Positions 12,054 through 26,215 of a stretch of 64,000 bases of DNA are shown piece after piece. Positions within the stretch are counted from its first letter, which is position 1, and the number at the start of each line of letters is the position of its first letter. Source of the stretch: Panagrolaimus kolymaensis. Taxonomy: Eukaryota > Nematoda > Chromadorea > Rhabditida > Panagrolaimidae. Made by a program: the position numbers and the translations under genes. A model generated the notes under the pieces. It was given only the letters and a program-made list of their open reading frames with translations. It ran no database searches and was not told where the DNA came from. The DNA lies in NCBI GenBank assembly GCA_028622995.1, contig JAJQJQ010000037.1, forward strand, positions 868,001-932,000, read 5' to 3'.

Positions 12054-12927
12054 TTGAAGGTCTTATTTGGTAGGGAAATCTCTAAGATTACTCAAATATT
12101 TTTTAAAAAATATAAGAAAAATATCTGGTTCAAAAAATCCATATGCTTTTATTGAGCTCCGTAACTCAAATCGAGTTTCAGCAATATTTAAGCTTAACAC
12201 ATGGGTTAATAATAAATGGTTCATCGATTTGAGAGTTCACCTGCAGCGAATACAAAATCCTGTTGGGAATAATTTTAATATATTTAATATGAATATTTAA
12301 AACAAAAAATCAATATCTCCAATTCAAGCCGTAATTCAAAACGAGATTCACTAATGTCCATCCTCAATGCTTGATGAAAGGGTTCAAAAATAAAAGTTCA
12401 TTGATTGAGGTACTTCCCGTGCATGCGATTCCAAATCCCGTTGGGAATAATTTTAATATATTTAATAATAAATATTGAAAACAAAAAAACCTCTGAAAAA
12501 AAAAATTCTAATTCAAAACTTAAAAATTTGAATATTTAATATTGGTTTTTAAATTTCAAAGTCACATAACTCGATTTGAGCCTTATCTTTTACTAAAGAA
12601 ATATGTTACCGATTTTATAGGTATTTATGTTATTTATCACTTTTGATAAACAAAATTTTTTTTAAGCTTTCATACTTATGTGCTTGGAATTATTTTTACT
12701 TTATCAAAGCATTTTTTGCTTTAAGTAATAATTTTTGGATGCTTCCAAATCGGCACCATAGGAACCGTTTTGAAAAATATCATTGAAAATGGATGTAAAA
12801 TAGCATAAAATATGATAAAAATAAAGCACAATTTTTCTGCAATTTTTTTTCTTATTCAAAAAGTTTTAAATTAAATTTTATGTCTCTATGGGTTGCTTGA
12901 TGCATCAAATAAATAAATAATTTCTGG
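12054..12927. repeat. Aberrant 874-bp pentamer with clustered private changes
   Basis: Total length is normal only because a T gain near 12150 is balanced by a loss near 12289. It also has T>G at 12204, A>T at 12213 and A>C at 12432. None of these appears in any other unit I compared. The changes disrupt the reading frame that is open in the neighbours and break the monomer A palindrome. It is either an older relict unit or a stretch of poor consensus sequence. Confidence 0.85.
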
Positions 12928-15900
12928 TTGAAGGTCTTATTTGGTAGGGAAATCTCTAAGATTACTCAAATATTTTTTAAAAAATATAAGAAAAATATCT
13001 GGTTCAAAAAATCCATATGCTTTATTGAGCTCCGTAACTCAAATCGAGTTTCAGCAATATTTAAGCTTAACACATGTGTTAATAAAAAATGGTTCATCGA
13101 TTTGAGAGTTCACCTGCAGCGAATACAAAATCCTGTTGGGAATAATTTTAATATATTTAATAATGAATATTTAAAACAAAAAATCAATATCTCCAATTCA
13201 AGCCGTAATTCAAAACGAGATTCACTAATGTCCATCCTCAATGCTTGATGAAAGGGTTCAAAAATAAAAGTTCATTGATTGAGGTACTTCCCGTGCATGC
13301 GATTCAAAATCCCGTTGGGAATAATTTTAATATATTTAATAATAAATATTGAAAACAAAAAAACCTCTGAAAAAAAAAATTCTAATTCAAAACTTAAAAA
13401 TTTGAATATTTAATATTGGTTTTTAAATTTCAAAGTCACATAACTCGATTTGAGCCTTATCTTTTACTAAAGAAATATGTTACCGATTTTATAGGTATTT
13501 ATGTTATTTATCACTTTTGATAAACAAAATTTTTTTTAAGCTTTCATACTTATGTGCTTGGAATTATTTTTACTTTATCAAAGCATTTTTTGCTTTAAGT
13601 AATAATTTTTGGATGCTTCCAAATCGGCACCATAGGAACCGTTTTGAAAAATATCATTGAAAATGGATGTAAAATAGCATAAAATATGATAAAAATAAAG
13701 CACAATTTTTCTGCAATTTTTTTTCTTATTCAAAAAGTTTTAAATTAAATTTTATGTCTCTATGGGTTGCTTGATGCATCAAATAAATAAATAATTTCTG
13801 GTTGAAGGTCTTATTTGGTAGGGAAATCTCTAAGATTACTCAAATATTTTTTAAAAAATATAAGAAAAATATCTGGTTCAAAAAATCCATATGCTTTATT
13901 GAGCTCCGTAACTCAAATCGAGTTTCAGCAATATTTAAGCTTAACACATGTGTTAATAAAAAATGGTTCATCGATTTGAGAGTTCACCTGCAGCGAATAC
14001 AAAATCCTGTTGGGAATAATTTTAATATATTTAATAATGAATATTTAAAACAAAAAATCAATATCTCCAATTCAAGCCGTAATTCAAAACGAGATTCACT
14101 AATGTCCATCCTCAATGCTTGATGAAAGGGTTCAAAAATAAAAGTTCATTGATTGAGGTACTTCCCGTGCATGCGATTCAAAATCCCGTTGGGAATAATT
14201 TTAATATATTTAATAATAAATATTGAAAACAAAAAAACCTCTGAAAAAAAAAATTCTAATTCAAAACTTAAAAATTTGAATATTTAATATTGGTTTTTAA
14301 ATTTCAAAGTCACATAACTCGATTTGAGCCTTATCTTTTACTAAAGAAATATGTTACCGATTTTATAGGTATTTATGTTATTTATCACTTTTGATAAACA
14401 AAATTTTTTTAAGCTTTCATACTTATGTGCTTGGAATTATTTTTACTTTATCAAAGCATTTTTTGCTTTAAGTAATAATTTTTGGATGCTTCCAAATCGG
14501 CACCATAGGAACCGTTTTGAAAAATATCATTGAAAATGGATGTAAAATAGCATAAAATATGATAAAAATAAAGCACAATTTTTCTGCAATTTTTTTTCTT
14601 ATTCAAAAAGTTTTAAATTAAATTTTATGTCTCTATGGGTTGCTTGATGCATCAAATAAATAAATAATTTCTGGTTGAAGGTCTTATTTGGTAGGGAAAT
14701 CTCTAAGATTACTCAAATATTTTTTAAAAAATATAAGAAAAATATCTGGTTCAAAAAATCCATATGCTTTATTGAGCTCCGTAACTCAAATCGAGTTTCA
14801 GCAATATTTAAGCTTAACACATGTGTTAATAAAAAATGGTTCATCGATTTGAGAGTTCACCTGCAGCGAATACAAAATCCTGTTGGGAATAATTTTAATA
14901 TATTTAATAATGAATATTTAAAACAAAAAATCAATATCTCCAATTCAAGCCGTAATTCAAAACGAGATTCACTAATGTCCATCCTCAATGCTTGATGAAA
15001 GGGTTCAAAAATAAAAGTTCATTGATTGAGGTACTTCCCGTGCATGCGATTCAAAATCCCGTTGGGAATAATTTTAATATATTTAATAATAAATATTGAA
15101 AACAAAAAAACCTCTGAAAAAAAAAATTCTAATTCAAAACTTAAAAATTTGAATATTTAATATTGGTTTTTAAATTTCAAAGTCACATAACTCGATTTGA
15201 GCCTTATCTTTTACTAAAGAAATATGTTACCGATTTTATAGGTATTTATGTTATTTATCACTTTTGATAAACAAAATTTTTTTTAAGCTTTCATACTTAT
15301 GTGCTTGGAATTATTTTTACTTTATCAAAGCATTTTTTGCTTTAAGTAATAATTTTTGGATGCTTCCAAATCGGCACCATAGGAACCGTTTTGAAAAATA
15401 TCATTGAAAATGGATGTAAAATAGCATAAAATATGATAAAAATAAAGCACAATTTTTCTGCAATTTTTTTTCTTATTCAAAAAGTTTTAAATTAAATTTT
15501 ATGTCTCTATGGGTTGCTTGATGCATCAAATAAATAAATAATTTCTGGTTGAAGGTCTTATTTGGTAGGGAAATCTCTAAGATTACTCAAATATTTTTTA
15601 AAAAATATAAGAAAAATATCTGGTTCAAAAAATCCATATGCTTTATTGAGCTCCGTAACTCAAATCGAGTTTCAGCAATATTTAAGCTTAACACATGTGT
15701 TAATAAAAAATGGTTCATCGATTTGAGAGTTCACCTGCAGCGAATACAAAATCCTGTTGGGAATAATTTTAATATATTTAATAATGAATATTTAAAACAA
15801 AAAATCAATATCTCCAATTCAAGCCGTAATTCAAAACGAGATTCACTAATGTCCATCCTCAATGCTTGATGAAAGGGTTCAAAAATAAAAGTTCATTGAT

Positions 15901-18900
15901 TGAGGTACTTCCCGTGCATGCGATTCAAAATCCCGTTGGGAATAATTTTAATATATTTAATAATAAATATTGAAAACAAAAAAACCTCTGAAAAAAAAAA
16001 TTCTAATTCAAAACTTAAAAATTTGAATATTTAATATTGGTTTTTAAATTTCAAAGTCACATAACTCGATTTGAGCCTTATCTTTTACTAAAGAAATATG
16101 TTACCGATTTTATAGGTATTTATGTTATTTATCACTTTTGATAAACAAAATTTTTTTTAAGCTTTCATACTTATGTGCTTGGAATTATTTTTACTTTATC
16201 AAAGCATTTTTTGCTTTAAGTAATAATTTTTGGATGCTTCCAAATCGGCACCATAGGAACCGTTTTGAAAAATATCATTGAAAATGGATGTAAAATAGCA
16301 TAAAATATGATAAAAATAAAGCACAATTTTTCTGCAATTTTTTTTCTTATTCAAAAAGTTTTAAATTAAATTTTATGTCTCTATGGGTTGCTTGATGCAT
16401 CAAATAAATAAATAATTTCTGGTTGAAGGTCTTATTTGGTAGGGAAATCTCTAAGATTACTCAAATATTTTTTAAAAAATATAAGAAAAATATCTGGTTC
16501 AAAAAATCCATATGCTTTATTGAGCTCCGTAACTCAAATCGAGTTTCAGCAATATTTAAGCTTAACACATGTGTTAATAAAAAATGGTTCATCGATTTGA
16601 GAGTTCACCTGCAGCGAATACAAAATCCTGTTGGGAATAATTTTAATATATTTAATAATGAATATTTAAAACAAAAAATCAATATCTCCAATTCAAGCCG
16701 TAATTCAAAACGAGATTCACTAATGTCCATCCTCAATGCTTGATGAAAGGGTTCAAAAATAAAAGTTCATTGATTGAGGTACTTCCCGTGCATGCGATTC
16801 AAAATCCCGTTGGGAATAATTTTAATATATTTAATAATAAATATTGAAAACAAAAAAACCTCTGAAAAAAAAAATTCTAATTCAAAACTTAAAAATTTGA
16901 ATATTTAATATTGGTTTTTAAATTTCAAAGTCACATAACTCGATTTGAGCCTTATCTTTTACTAAAGAAATATGTTACCGATTTTATAGGTATTTATGTT
17001 ATTTATCACTTTTGATAAACAAAATTTTTTTTAAGCTTTCATACTTATGTGCTTGGAATTATTTTTACTTTATCAAAGCATTTTTTGCTTTAAGTAATAA
17101 TTTTTGGATGCTTCCAAATCGGCACCATAGGAACCGTTTTGAAAAATATCATTGAAAATGGATGTAAAATAGCATAAAATATGATAAAAATAAAGCACAA
17201 TTTTTCTGCAATTTTTTTTCTTATTCAAAAAGTTTTAAATTAAATTTTATGTCTCTATGGGTTGCTTGATGCATCAAATAAATAAATAATTTCTGGTTGA
17301 AGGTCTTATTTGGTAGGGAAATCTCTAAGATTACTCAAATATTTTTTAAAAAATATAAGAAAAATATCTGGTTCAAAAAATCCATATGCTTTATTGAGCT
17401 CCGTAACTCAAATCGAGTTTCAGCAATATTTAAGCTTAACACATGTGTTAATAAAAAATGGTTCATCGATTTGAGAGTTCACCTGCAGCGAATACAAAAT
17501 CCTGTTGGGAATAATTTTAATATATTTAATAATGAATATTTAAAACAAAAAATCAATATCTCCAATTCAAGCCGTAATTCAAAACGAGATTCACTAATGT
17601 CCATCCTCAATGCTTGATGAAAGGGTTCAAAAATAAAAGTTCATTGATTGAGGTACTTCCCGTGCATGCGATTCAAAATCCCGTTGGGAATAATTTTAAT
17701 ATATTTAATAATAAATATTGAAAACAAAAAAACCTCTGAAAAAAAAAATTCTAATTCAAAACTTAAAAATTTGAATATTTAATATTGGTTTTTAAATTTC
17801 AAAGTCACATAACTCGATTTGAGCCTTATCTTTCACTAAAGAAATATGTTACCGATTTTATAGGTATTTATGTTATTTATCACTTTTGATAAACAAAATT
17901 TTTTTTAAGCTTTCATACTTATGTGCTTGGAATTATTTTTACTTTATCAAAGCATTTTTTGCTTTAAGTAATAATTTTTGGATGCTTCCAAATCGGCACC
18001 ATAGGAACCGTTTTGAAAAATATCATTGAAAATGGATGTAAAATAGCATAAAATATGATAAAAATAAAGCACAATTTTTCTGCAATTTTTTTTCTTATTC
18101 AAAAAGTTTTAAATTAAATTTTATGTCTCTATGGGTTGCTTGATGCATCAAATAAATAAATAATTTCTGGTTGAAGGTCTTATTTGGTAGGGAAATCTCT
18201 AAGATTACTCAAATATTTTTTAAAAAATATAAGAAAAATATCTGGTTCAAAAAATCCATATGCTTTATTGAGCTCCGTAACTCAAATCGAGTTTCAGCAA
18301 TATTTAAGCTTAACACATGTGTTAATAAAAAATGGTTCATCGATTTGAGAGTTCACCTGCAGCGAATACAAAATCCTGTTGGGAATAATTTTAATATATT
18401 TAATAATGAATATTTAAAACAAAAAATCAATATCTCCAATTCAAGCCGTAATTCAAAACGAGATTCACTAATGTCCATCCTCAATGCTTGATGAAAGGGT
18501 TCAAAAATAAAAGTTCATTGATTGAGGTACTTCCCGTGCATGCGATTCAAAATCCCGTTGGGAATAATTTTAATATATTTAATAATAAATATTGAAAACA
18601 AAAAAACCTCTGAAAAAAAAAATTCTAATTCAAAACTTAAAAATTTGAATATTTAATATTGGTTTTTAAATTTCAAAGTCACATAACTCGATTTGAGCCT
18701 TATCTTTTACTAAAGAAATATGTTACCGATTTTATAGGTATTTATGTTATTTATCACTTTTGATAAACAAAATTTTTTTTAAGCTTTCATACTTATGTGC
18801 TTGGAATTATTTTTACTTTATCAAAGCATTTTTTGCTTTAAGTAATAATTTTTGGATGCTTCCAAATCGGCACCATAGGAACCGTTTTGAAAAATATCAT

Positions 18901-21900
18901 TGAAAATGGATGTAAAATAGCATAAAATATGATAAAAATAAAGCACAATTTTTCTGCAATTTTTTTTCTTATTCAAAAAGTTTTAAATTAAATTTTATGT
19001 CTCTATGGGTTGCTTGATGCATCAAATAAATAAATAATTTCTGGTTGAAGGTCTTATTTGGTAGGGAAATCTCTAAGATTACTCAAATATTTTTTAAAAA
19101 ATATAAGAAAAATATCTGGTTCAAAAAATCCATATGCTTTATTGAGCTCCGTAACTCAAATCGAGTTTCAGCAATATTTAAGCTTAACACATGTGTTAAT
19201 AAAAAATGGTTCATCGATTTGAGAGTTCACCTGCAGCGAATACAAAATCCTGTTGGGAATAATTTTAATATATTTAATAATGAATATTTAAAACAAAAAA
19301 TCAATATCTCCAATTCAAGCCGTAATTCAAAACGAGATTCACTAATGTCCATCCTCAATGCTTGATGAAAGGGTTCAAAAATAAAAGTTCATTGATTGAG
19401 GTACTTCCCGTGCATGCGATTCAAAATCCCGTTGGGAATAATTTTAATATATTTAATAATAAATATTGAAAACAAAAAAACCTCTGAAAAAAAAAATTCT
19501 AATTCAAAACTTAAAAATTTGAATATTTAATATTGGTTTTTAAATTTCAAAGTCACATAACTCGATTTGAGCCTTATCTTTTACTAAAGAAATATGTTAC
19601 CGATTTTATAGGTATTTATGTTATTTATCACTTTTGATAAACAAAATTTTTTTTAAGCTTTCATACTTATGTGCTTGGAATTATTTTTACTTTATCAAAG
19701 CATTTTTTGCTTTAAGTAATAATTTTTGGATGCTTCCAAATCGGCACCATAGGAACCGTTTTGAAAAATATCATTGAAAATGGATGTAAAATAGCATAAA
19801 ATATGATAAAAATAAAGCACAATTTTTCTGCAATTTTTTTTCTTATTCAAAAAGTTTTAAATTAAATTTTATGTCTCTATGGGTTGCTTGATGCATCAAA
19901 TAAATAAATAATTTCTGGTTGAAGGTCTTATTTGGTAGGGAAATCTCTAAGATTACTCAAATATTTTTTAAAAAATATAAGAAAAATATCTGGTTCAAAA
20001 AATCCATATGCTTTATTGAGCTCCGTAACTCAAATCGAGTTTCAGCAATATTTAAGCTTAACACATGTGTTAATAAAAAATGGTTCATCGATTTGAGAGT
20101 TCACCTGCAGCGAATACAAAATCCTGTTGGGAATAATTTTAATATATTTAATAATGAATATTTAAAACAAAAAATCAATATCTCCAATTCAAGCCGTAAT
20201 TCAAAACGAGATTCACTAATGTCCATCCTCAATGCTTGATGAAAGGGTTCAAAAATAAAAGTTCATTGATTGAGGTACTTCCCGTGCATGCGATTCAAAA
20301 TCCCGTTGGGAATAATTTTAATATATTTAATAATAAATATTGAAAACAAAAAAACCTCTGAAAAAAAAAATTCTAATTCAAAACTTAAAAATTTGAATAT
20401 TTAATATTGGTTTTTAAATTTCAAAGTCACATAACTCGATTTGAGCCTTATCTTTCACTAAAGAAATATGTTACCGATTTTATAGGTATTTATGTTATTT
20501 ATCACTTTTGATAAACAAAATTTTTTTTAAGCTTTCATACTTATGTGCTTGGAATTATTTTTACTTTATCAAAGCATTTTTTGCTTTAAGTAATAATTTT
20601 TGGATGCTTCCAAATCGGCACCATAGGAACCGTTTTGAAAAATATCATTGAAAATGGATGTAAAATAGCATAAAATATGATAAAAATAAAGCACAATTTT
20701 TCTGCAATTTTTTTTCTTATTCAAAAAGTTTTAAATTAAATTTTATGTCTCTATGGGTTGCTTGATGCATCAAATAAATAAATAATTTCTGGTTGAAGGT
20801 CTTATTTGGTAGGGAAATCTCTAAGATTACTCAAATATTTTTTAAAAAATATAAGAAAAATATCTGGTTCAAAAAATCCATATGCTTTATTGAGCTCCGT
20901 AACTCAAATCGAGTTTCAGCAATATTTAAGCTTAACACATGTGTTAATAAAAAATGGTTCATCGATTTGAGAGTTCACCTGCAGCGAATACAAAATCCTG
21001 TTGGGAATAATTTTAATATATTTAATAATGAATATTTAAAACAAAAAATCAATATCTCCAATTCAAGCCGTAATTCAAAACGAGATTCACTAATGTCCAT
21101 CCTCAATGCTTGATGAAAGGGTTCAAAAATAAAAGTTCATTGATTGAGGTACTTCCCGTGCATGCGATTCAAAATCCCGTTGGGAATAATTTTAATATAT
21201 TTAATAATAAATATTGAAAACAAAAAAACCTCTGAAAAAAAAAATTCTAATTCAAAACTTAAAAATTTGAATATTTAATATTGGTTTTTAAATTTCAAAG
21301 TCACATAACTCGATTTGAGCCTTATCTTTCACTAAAGAAATATGTTACCGATTTTATAGGTATTTATGTTATTTATCACTTTTGATAAACAAAATTTTTT
21401 TTAAGCTTTCATACTTATGTGCTTGGAATTATTTTTACTTTATCAAAGCATTTTTTGCTTTAAGTAATAATTTTTGGATGCTTCCAAATCGGCACCATAG
21501 GAACCGTTTTGAAAAATATCATTGAAAATGGATGTAAAATAGCATAAAATATGATAAAAATAAAGCACAATTTTTCTGCAATTTTTTTTCTTATTCAAAA
21601 AGTTTTAAATTAAATTTTATGTCTCTATGGGTTGCTTGATGCATCAAATAAATAAATAATTTCTGGTTGAAGGTCTTATTTGGTAGGGAAATCTCTAAGA
21701 TTACTCAAATATTTTTTAAAAAATATAAGAAAAATATCTGGTTCAAAAAATCCATATGCTTTATTGAGCTCCGTAACTCAAATCGAGTTTCAGCAATATT
21801 TAAGCTTAACACATGTGTTAATAAAAAATGGTTCATCGATTTGAGAGTTCACCTGCAGCGAATACAAAATCCTGTTGGGAATAATTTTAATATATTTAAT

Positions 21901-23414
21901 AATGAATATTTAAAACAAAAAATCAATATCTCCAATTCAAGCCGTAATTCAAAACGAGATTCACTAATGTCCATCCTCAATGCTTGATGAAAGGGTTCAA
22001 AAATAAAAGTTCATTGATTGAGGTACTTCCCGTGCATGCGATTCAAAATCCCGTTGGGAATAATTTTAATATATTTAATAATAAATATTGAAAACAAAAA
22101 AACCTCTGAAAAAAAAAATTCTAATTCAAAACTTAAAAATTTGAATATTTAATATTGGTTTTTAAATTTCAAAGTCACATAACTCGATTTGAGCCTTATC
22201 TTTTACTAAAGAAATATGTTACCGATTTTATAGGTATTTATGTTATTTATCACTTTTGATAAACAAAATTTTTTTTAAGCTTTCATACTTATGTGCTTGG
22301 AATTATTTTTACTTTATCAAAGCATTTTTTGCTTTAAGTAATAATTTTTGGATGCTTCCAAATCGGCACCATAGGAACCGTTTTGAAAAATATCATTGAA
22401 AATGGATGTAAAATAGCATAAAATATGATAAAAATAAAGCACAATTTTTCTGCAATTTTTTTTCTTATTCAAAAAGTTTTAAATTAAATTTTATGTCTCT
22501 ATGGGTTGCTTGATGCATCAAATAAATAAATAATTTCTGGTTGAAGGTCTTATTTGGTAGGGAAATCTCTAAGATTACTCAAATATTTTTTAAAAAATAT
22601 AAGAAAAATATCTGGTTCAAAAAATCCATATGCTTTATTGAGCTCCGTAACTCAAATCGAGTTTCAGCAATATTTAAGCTTAACACATGTGTTAATAAAA
22701 AATGGTTCATCGATTTGAGAGTTCACCTGCAGCGAATACAAAATCCTGTTGGGAATAATTTTAATATATTTAATAATGAATATTTAAAACAAAAAATCAA
22801 TATCTCCAATTCAAGCCGTAATTCAAAACGAGATTCACTAATGTCCATCCTCAATGCTTGATGAAAGGGTTCAAAAATAAAAGTTCATTGATTGAGGTAC
22901 TTCCCGTGCATGCGATTCAAAATCCCGTTGGGAATAATTTTAATATATTTAATAATAAATATTGAAAACAAAAAAACCTCTGAAAAAAAAAATTCTAATT
23001 CAAAACTTAAAAATTTGAATATTTAATATTGGTTTTTAAATTTCAAAGTCACATAACTCGATTTGAGCCTTATCTTTCACTAAAGAAATATGTTACCGAT
23101 TTTATAGGTATTTATGTTATTTATCACTTTTGATAAACAAAATTTTTTTTAAGCTTTCATACTTATGTGCTTGGAATTATTTTTACTTTATCAAAGCATT
23201 TTTTGCTTTAAGTAATAATTTTTGGATGCTTCCAAATCGGCACCATAGGAACCGTTTTGAAAAATATCATTGAAAATGGATGTAAAATAGCATAAAATAT
23301 GATAAAAATAAAGCACAATTTTTCTGCAATTTTTTTTCTTATTCAAAAAGTTTTAAATTAAATTTTATGTCTCTATGGGTTGCTTGATGCATCAAATAAA
23401 TAAATAATTTCTGG
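12928..23414. repeat. Twelve pentamers
   Basis: Anchors 12928, 13802, 14675, 15549, 16423, 17297, 18171, 19045, 19919, 20793, 21667 and 22541. All are 874 bp except 13802, which is 873 because a run of eight T is seven at about 14401-14410. The C marker occurs only in the units at 17297, 19919, 20793 and 22541. No gene is present. Confidence 0.93.
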
Positions 23415-25520
23415 TTGAAGGTCTTATTTGGTAGGGAAATCTCTAAGATTACTCAAATATTTTTTAAAAAATATAAGAAAAATATCTGGTTCAAAAAATC
23501 CATATGCTTTATTGAGCTCCGTAACTCAAATCGAGTTTCAGCAATATTTAAGCTTAACACATGTGTTCATAAAAAATGGTTCATCGATTTGAAAGTTCAC
23601 CTGCAGCGAATACAAAATCCTGTTGGGAATAATTTTAATATATTTAATAATGAATATTTAAAACAAAAAATCAATATCTCCAATTCAAGCCGTAATTCAA
23701 AACGAGATTCACTAATGTCCATCCTCAATGCTTGATGAAAGGGTTCAAAAATAAAAGTTCATTGATTGAGGTACTTTCCGTGCATGCGATTCAAAATCCC
23801 GTTGGGAATAATTTTAATATATTTAATAATAAATATTGAAAACAAAAAATCAATATCTCCAATTCAAGCCGTAATTCAAAACGAGATTCACTAATGTCCA
23901 TCCTCAATGCTTGATGAAAGGGTTCAAAAATAAAAGTTCATTGATTGAGGTACTTCCCGTGCATGCGATTCAAAATCCCGTTGGGAATAATTTTAATATA
24001 TTTAATAATAAATATTGAAAACAAAAAAACCTCTGAAAAAAAAAATTCTAATTCAAAACTTAAAAATTTGAATATTTAATATTGGTTTTTAAATTTCAAA
24101 GTCACATAACTCGATTTGAGCCTTATCTTTCACTAAAGAAATATGTTACCGATTTTATAGGTATTTATGTTATTTATCACTTTTGATAAACAAAATTTTT
24201 TTTAAGCTTTCATACTTATGTGCTTGGAATTATTTTTACTTTATCAAAGCATTTTTTGCTTTAAGTAATAATTTTTGGATGCTTCCAAATCGGCACCATA
24301 GGAACCGTTTTGAAAAATATCATTGAAAATGGATGTAAAATAGCATAAAATATGATAAAAATAAAGCACAATTTTTCTGCAATTTTTTTTCTTATTCAAA
24401 AAGTTTTAAATTAAATTTTATGTCTCTATGGGTTGCTTGATGCATCAAATAAATAAATAATTTCTGGTTGAAGGTCTTATTTGGTAGGGAAATCTCTAAG
24501 ATTACTCAAATATTTTTTAAAAAATATAAGAAAAATATCTGGTTCAAAAAATCCATATGCTTTATTGAGCTCCGTAACTCAAATCGAGTTTCAGCAATAT
24601 TTAAGCTTAACACATGTGTTAATAAAAAATGGTTCATCGATTTGAGAGTTCACCTGCAGCGAATACAAAATCCTGTTGGGAATAATTTTAATATATTTAA
24701 TAATGAATATTTAAAACAAAAAATCAATATCTCCAATTCAAGCCGTAATTCAAAACGAGATTCACTAATGTCCATCCTCAATGCTTGATGAAAGGGTTCA
24801 AAAATAAAAGTTCATTGATTGAGGTACTTTCCGTGCATGCGATTCAAAATCCCGTTGGGAATAATTTTAATATATTTAATAATAAATATTGAAAACAAAA
24901 AATCAATATCTCCAATTCAAGCCGTAATTCAAAACGAGATTCACTAATGTCCATCCTCAATGCTTGATGAAAGGGTTCAAAAATAAAAGTTCATTGATTG
25001 AGGTACTTCCCGTGCATGCGATTCAAAATCCCGTTGGGAATAATTTTAATATATTTAATAATAAATATTGAAAACAAAAAAACCTCTGAAAAAAAAAATT
25101 CTAATTCAAAACTTAAAAATTTGAATATTTAATATTGGTTTTTAAATTTCAAAGTCACATAACTCGATTTGAGCCTTATCTTTCACTAAAGAAATATGTT
25201 ACCGATTTTATAGGTATTTATGTTATTTATCACTTTTGATAAACAAAATTTTTTTTAAGCTTTCATACTTATGTGCTTGGAATTATTTTTACTTTATCAA
25301 AGCATTTTTTGCTTTAAGTAATAATTTTTGGATGCTTCCAAATCGGCACCATAGGAACCGTTTTGAAAAATATCATTGAAAATGGATGTAAAATAGCATA
25401 AAATATGATAAAAATAAAGCACAATTTTTCTGCAATTTTTTTTCTTATTCAAAAAGTTTTAAATTAAATTTTATGTCTCTATGGGTTGCTTGATGCATCA
25501 AATAAATAAATAATTTCTGG
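23415..25520. repeat. Two 1053-bp hexamer units
   Basis: Units at 23415 and 24468 contain monomer B twice. The first B copy has a private T (gtactttccg, 23771-23780 and the matching place in 24468). It joins the second B through the stretch aaaacaaaaaa. The unit at 23415 also has two changes in monomer A (gtgttcataa and gatttgaaag) that are otherwise seen only in the unit at 26216. Confidence 0.93.
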
Positions 25521-26215
25521 TTGAAGGTCTTATTTGGTAGGGAAATCTCTAAGATTACTCAAATATTTTTTAAAAAATATAAGAAAAATATCTGGTTCAA
25601 AAAATCCATATGCTTTATTGAGCTCCGTAACTCAAATCGAGTTTCAGCAATATTTAAGCTTAACACATGTGTTAATAAAAAATGGTTCATCGATTTGAGA
25701 GTTCACCTGCAGCGAATACAAAATCCCGTTGGGAATAATTTTAATATATTTAATAATAAATATTGAAAACAAAAAAACCTCTGAAAAAAAAAATTCTAAT
25801 TCAAAACTTAAAAATTTGAATATTTAATATTGGTTTTTAAATTTCAAAGTCACATAACTCGATTTGAGCCTTATCTTTCACTAAAGAAATATGTTACCGA
25901 TTTTATAGGTATTTATGTTATTTATCACTTTTGATAAACAAAATTTTTTTTAAGCTTTCATACTTATGTGCTTGGAATTATTTTTACTTTATCAAAGCAT
26001 TTTTTGCTTTAAGTAATAATTTTTGGATGCTTCCAAATCGGCACCATAGGAACCGTTTTGAAAAATATCATTGAAAATGGATGTAAAATAGCATAAAATA
26101 TGATAAAAATAAAGCACAATTTTTCTGCAATTTTTTTTCTTATTCAAAAAGTTTTAAATTAAATTTTATGTCTCTATGGGTTGCTTGATGCATCAAATAA
26201 ATAAATAATTTCTGG
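25521..26215. repeat. 695-bp tetramer, second junction class
   Basis: A fused A/B monomer as in the left-hand tetramers, but the diagnostic base after aatcc is C (aatcccgttggg), the B state. The exchange therefore lies upstream of that base, within the eight-base shared word caaaatcc, or the base was later converted. It sits between two groups of hexamers. Confidence 0.92.

Noticed and set aside
12067..12300. A 77-codon open frame that differs from the others
   Set aside because: It is the same chance frame entered from a later TTG and shifted by the T gain near 12150. It again has no ATG start and no recognisable domain.
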